Source: Tanytarsus gracilentus (taxonomy: Eukaryota > Arthropoda > Insecta > Diptera > Chironomidae). Taken from it: DNA of 64,000 nucleotides. Below are positions 62,672 through 64,000 of the stretch, in pieces. Under the pieces are notes generated by a model that was given only the letters and a program-made list of their open reading frames with translations, did no database searches and was not told the DNA's origin. Each line of letters opens with the position of its first letter. Position 1 is the stretch's first letter. The translations under genes were made by a program, and so were the position numbers. The stretch covers positions 62,001-126,000 of the forward strand of contig JAXRKN010000012.1 in assembly GCA_038502055.1 (NCBI GenBank), written 5' to 3'.

Positions 62672-63299
62672 ATTGTAAATCCAAAGTATGTAAATTAACT
62701 AACATAAGTAAGGCATCAAATGGCTGGAACAAATATATAAAGTCAAAACATAACAATGTGTTGCACGGATTCAATTTGAATCTACTTTGAGAGGGTCTAG
62801 TTGCATTTTATCATTGAACTAGACGTTTTTAAAGTCAAAAATCGGCTATTGATGTTGAATGGCAACTGGCAAGATGAAAAAAAATAATACACGAGTCATA
62901 ATCGAATCAATATCATAATATTATGTATTGTGAAATTAAGCTAAAGCTAACATTACTATTTAACAGCAACAACACTGACTGGTTTTTGTGACCACCACAA
63001 TTTCTCACTTGTGTGTAAAAATATCACAAACCAAACCTGTTTCATTATTATTTTTTATTATTTTTAGTACTCACGAAAATTTTACTGCCTATTCCTTAGT
63101 ATAACATATTGTTTTTATTTTGATACATACATAAATCTTTTCACTAAATGAAAGCATAAGTATTTCGAATTTAGGTTCGTCCTAAAAAACAGTCTCCATT
63201 TAAACGGTGCACCTAAACGCAGAATAACAATTTTAAACATTTTCCTAGGGATCGTGAATTCACTGAAGAATGCGTTTTCGGTGATGCCCATGTTGATTT

Positions 63300-63395
63300 T
63301 TTGATCTAAATTTTGAGTGTCACAGAGAACGCCTAATATTTTATGCCTACAAAATGTTTAATTTGCCTAAATAAATTCAGCTCTATCGTTTTTTT
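63300..63395 (+). repeat. Fragment related to the 168-bp MITE
   Basis: GAGAACGCCTAA, ATTTTATG, CTACAAAAT.TTTAATTTGC and CTAAAT.AATTC.GCTCT occur in the same order as in 27635-27720. The terminal repeats are decayed. Confidence 0.5.
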
Positions 63396-63949
63396 GACGG
63401 TGCTCTCACAGAATGGTTTGAATTTTTTTCCGTTCATATCGAGTTGCCCTTCTTCAGAATCCAAACTCAACTGCACGTAGTAAATGTCCTCTTAACATCA
63501 TTCTAAAGGATTTTTTATGATACAGATCTTGGAATCAGGGTCTTAAATCCCTCCAAACATGAAACAAAGTAATGTTATATAGAACACTGATTTAAGTGTT
63601 TTTCATGACTAGCAACCTTGTTTAAAATTAAGCTTTAACCAGCAAACATTTTTTTGCATTGCCAATGACCACGAAAAAACCCTTAAATATTTTATTGAGT
63701 GCAAAAATCAAACCCACCTTTTAGACAAATTTATAATTTTAACAACAATCCATACTGGGAAAATTTGAGTCATCTTCTAGCTCAAATAACTTTTAAAGGA
63801 GCAAAAATGAGCAGATAGTTTCCCATTCTTGACGCTTTTTTTCTTGTCTTTATGAAAATTAGAGTTGGCAGGTTCCGCGGCACCTCCGCGGCTACCTATA
63901 AATGGTTCCGCGGCACCAAAACAACAAGATAACTAAGGAAAGCAAAATA

Positions 63950-64000
63950 TTAGGGATCCTCACGGGGTCCCCGGGGATCCCCGTTGTCTTTCCCCGTCCC
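63950..64000 (+). repeat. GC-rich repeat end cut by window edge
   Basis: It opens with TTAGGGATCCTCACGGGGTC, as at 49882, followed by CCCCGGGGATCCCCG. A related block is at about 56245-56290. The repeat continues past the window. Confidence 0.5.

Noticed and set aside
62589..62774. Minus-strand frame with a long Cys-Val repeat
   Set aside because: It is simply the (AC)33 microsatellite read as protein.

Overview
The window looks like a stretch of dipteran insect nuclear genome. It is very AT-rich, has spliced genes with long introns, and uses Drosophila-type core promoters (initiator plus DPE, GAGA tracts). Its proteins are insect-specific: a chitin-binding/chitin deacetylase protein and an Ovo/Shavenbaby protein. 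Codon phases across all inferred splice junctions add up exactly, so the two main gene models are well supported although no transcript data were available. The species cannot be named from the sequence; a lower (nematoceran) dipteran is a guess.

Layout. 1-560: last exon of an ArfGAP2/3-like gene (+). 561-4430: intergenic, with a deleted hAT transposon at 3253-3898. 4431-34650: one large + strand gene for a CDA5-type chitin deacetylase. It has two alternative signal-peptide first exons (4767 and 9896), a peritrophin-A chitin-binding exon at 21042, about 2,100 residues of S/T/N/P-rich linker, and a carbohydrate esterase family 4 domain at 32.4-34.65 kb. Within that domain two 226-bp exons (32730 and 33297) are phase-identical duplicates and probably mutually exclusive. 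34651-37782: gap holding a foldback repeat just after the stop codon. 37783-46959: ovo/shavenbaby on the minus strand, convergent with the deacetylase gene: four coding exons, a 5.4-kb first intron and a clear initiator/DPE promoter. 46960-62322: about 15 kb without a recognisable gene, carrying many repeats. 62323-62409: a signal-peptide-like first coding exon of a + strand gene that leaves the window.

The repeats form several families: a composite element whose inner module is bounded by TAATTA-rich inverted arrays and occurs in both orientations; three compact MITEs with target-site duplications; two hAT transposase relics; a non-LTR-type 3' tail; a 17-bp minisatellite; and an (AC)33 microsatellite. 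Several sit in introns of the deacetylase gene.

Both main genes plausibly act in the epidermis. Shavenbaby controls apical cell-shape and cuticle genes in Drosophila, and chitin deacetylases modify the chitin matrix. Whether their adjacency matters here is inference only. I did not find a convincing wholly new biological system. The most interesting points are the paired catalytic exons with a TFDD/TFED difference, the AG|GTAAGT motif at the start of one of them, and the flip-flopped foldback module.
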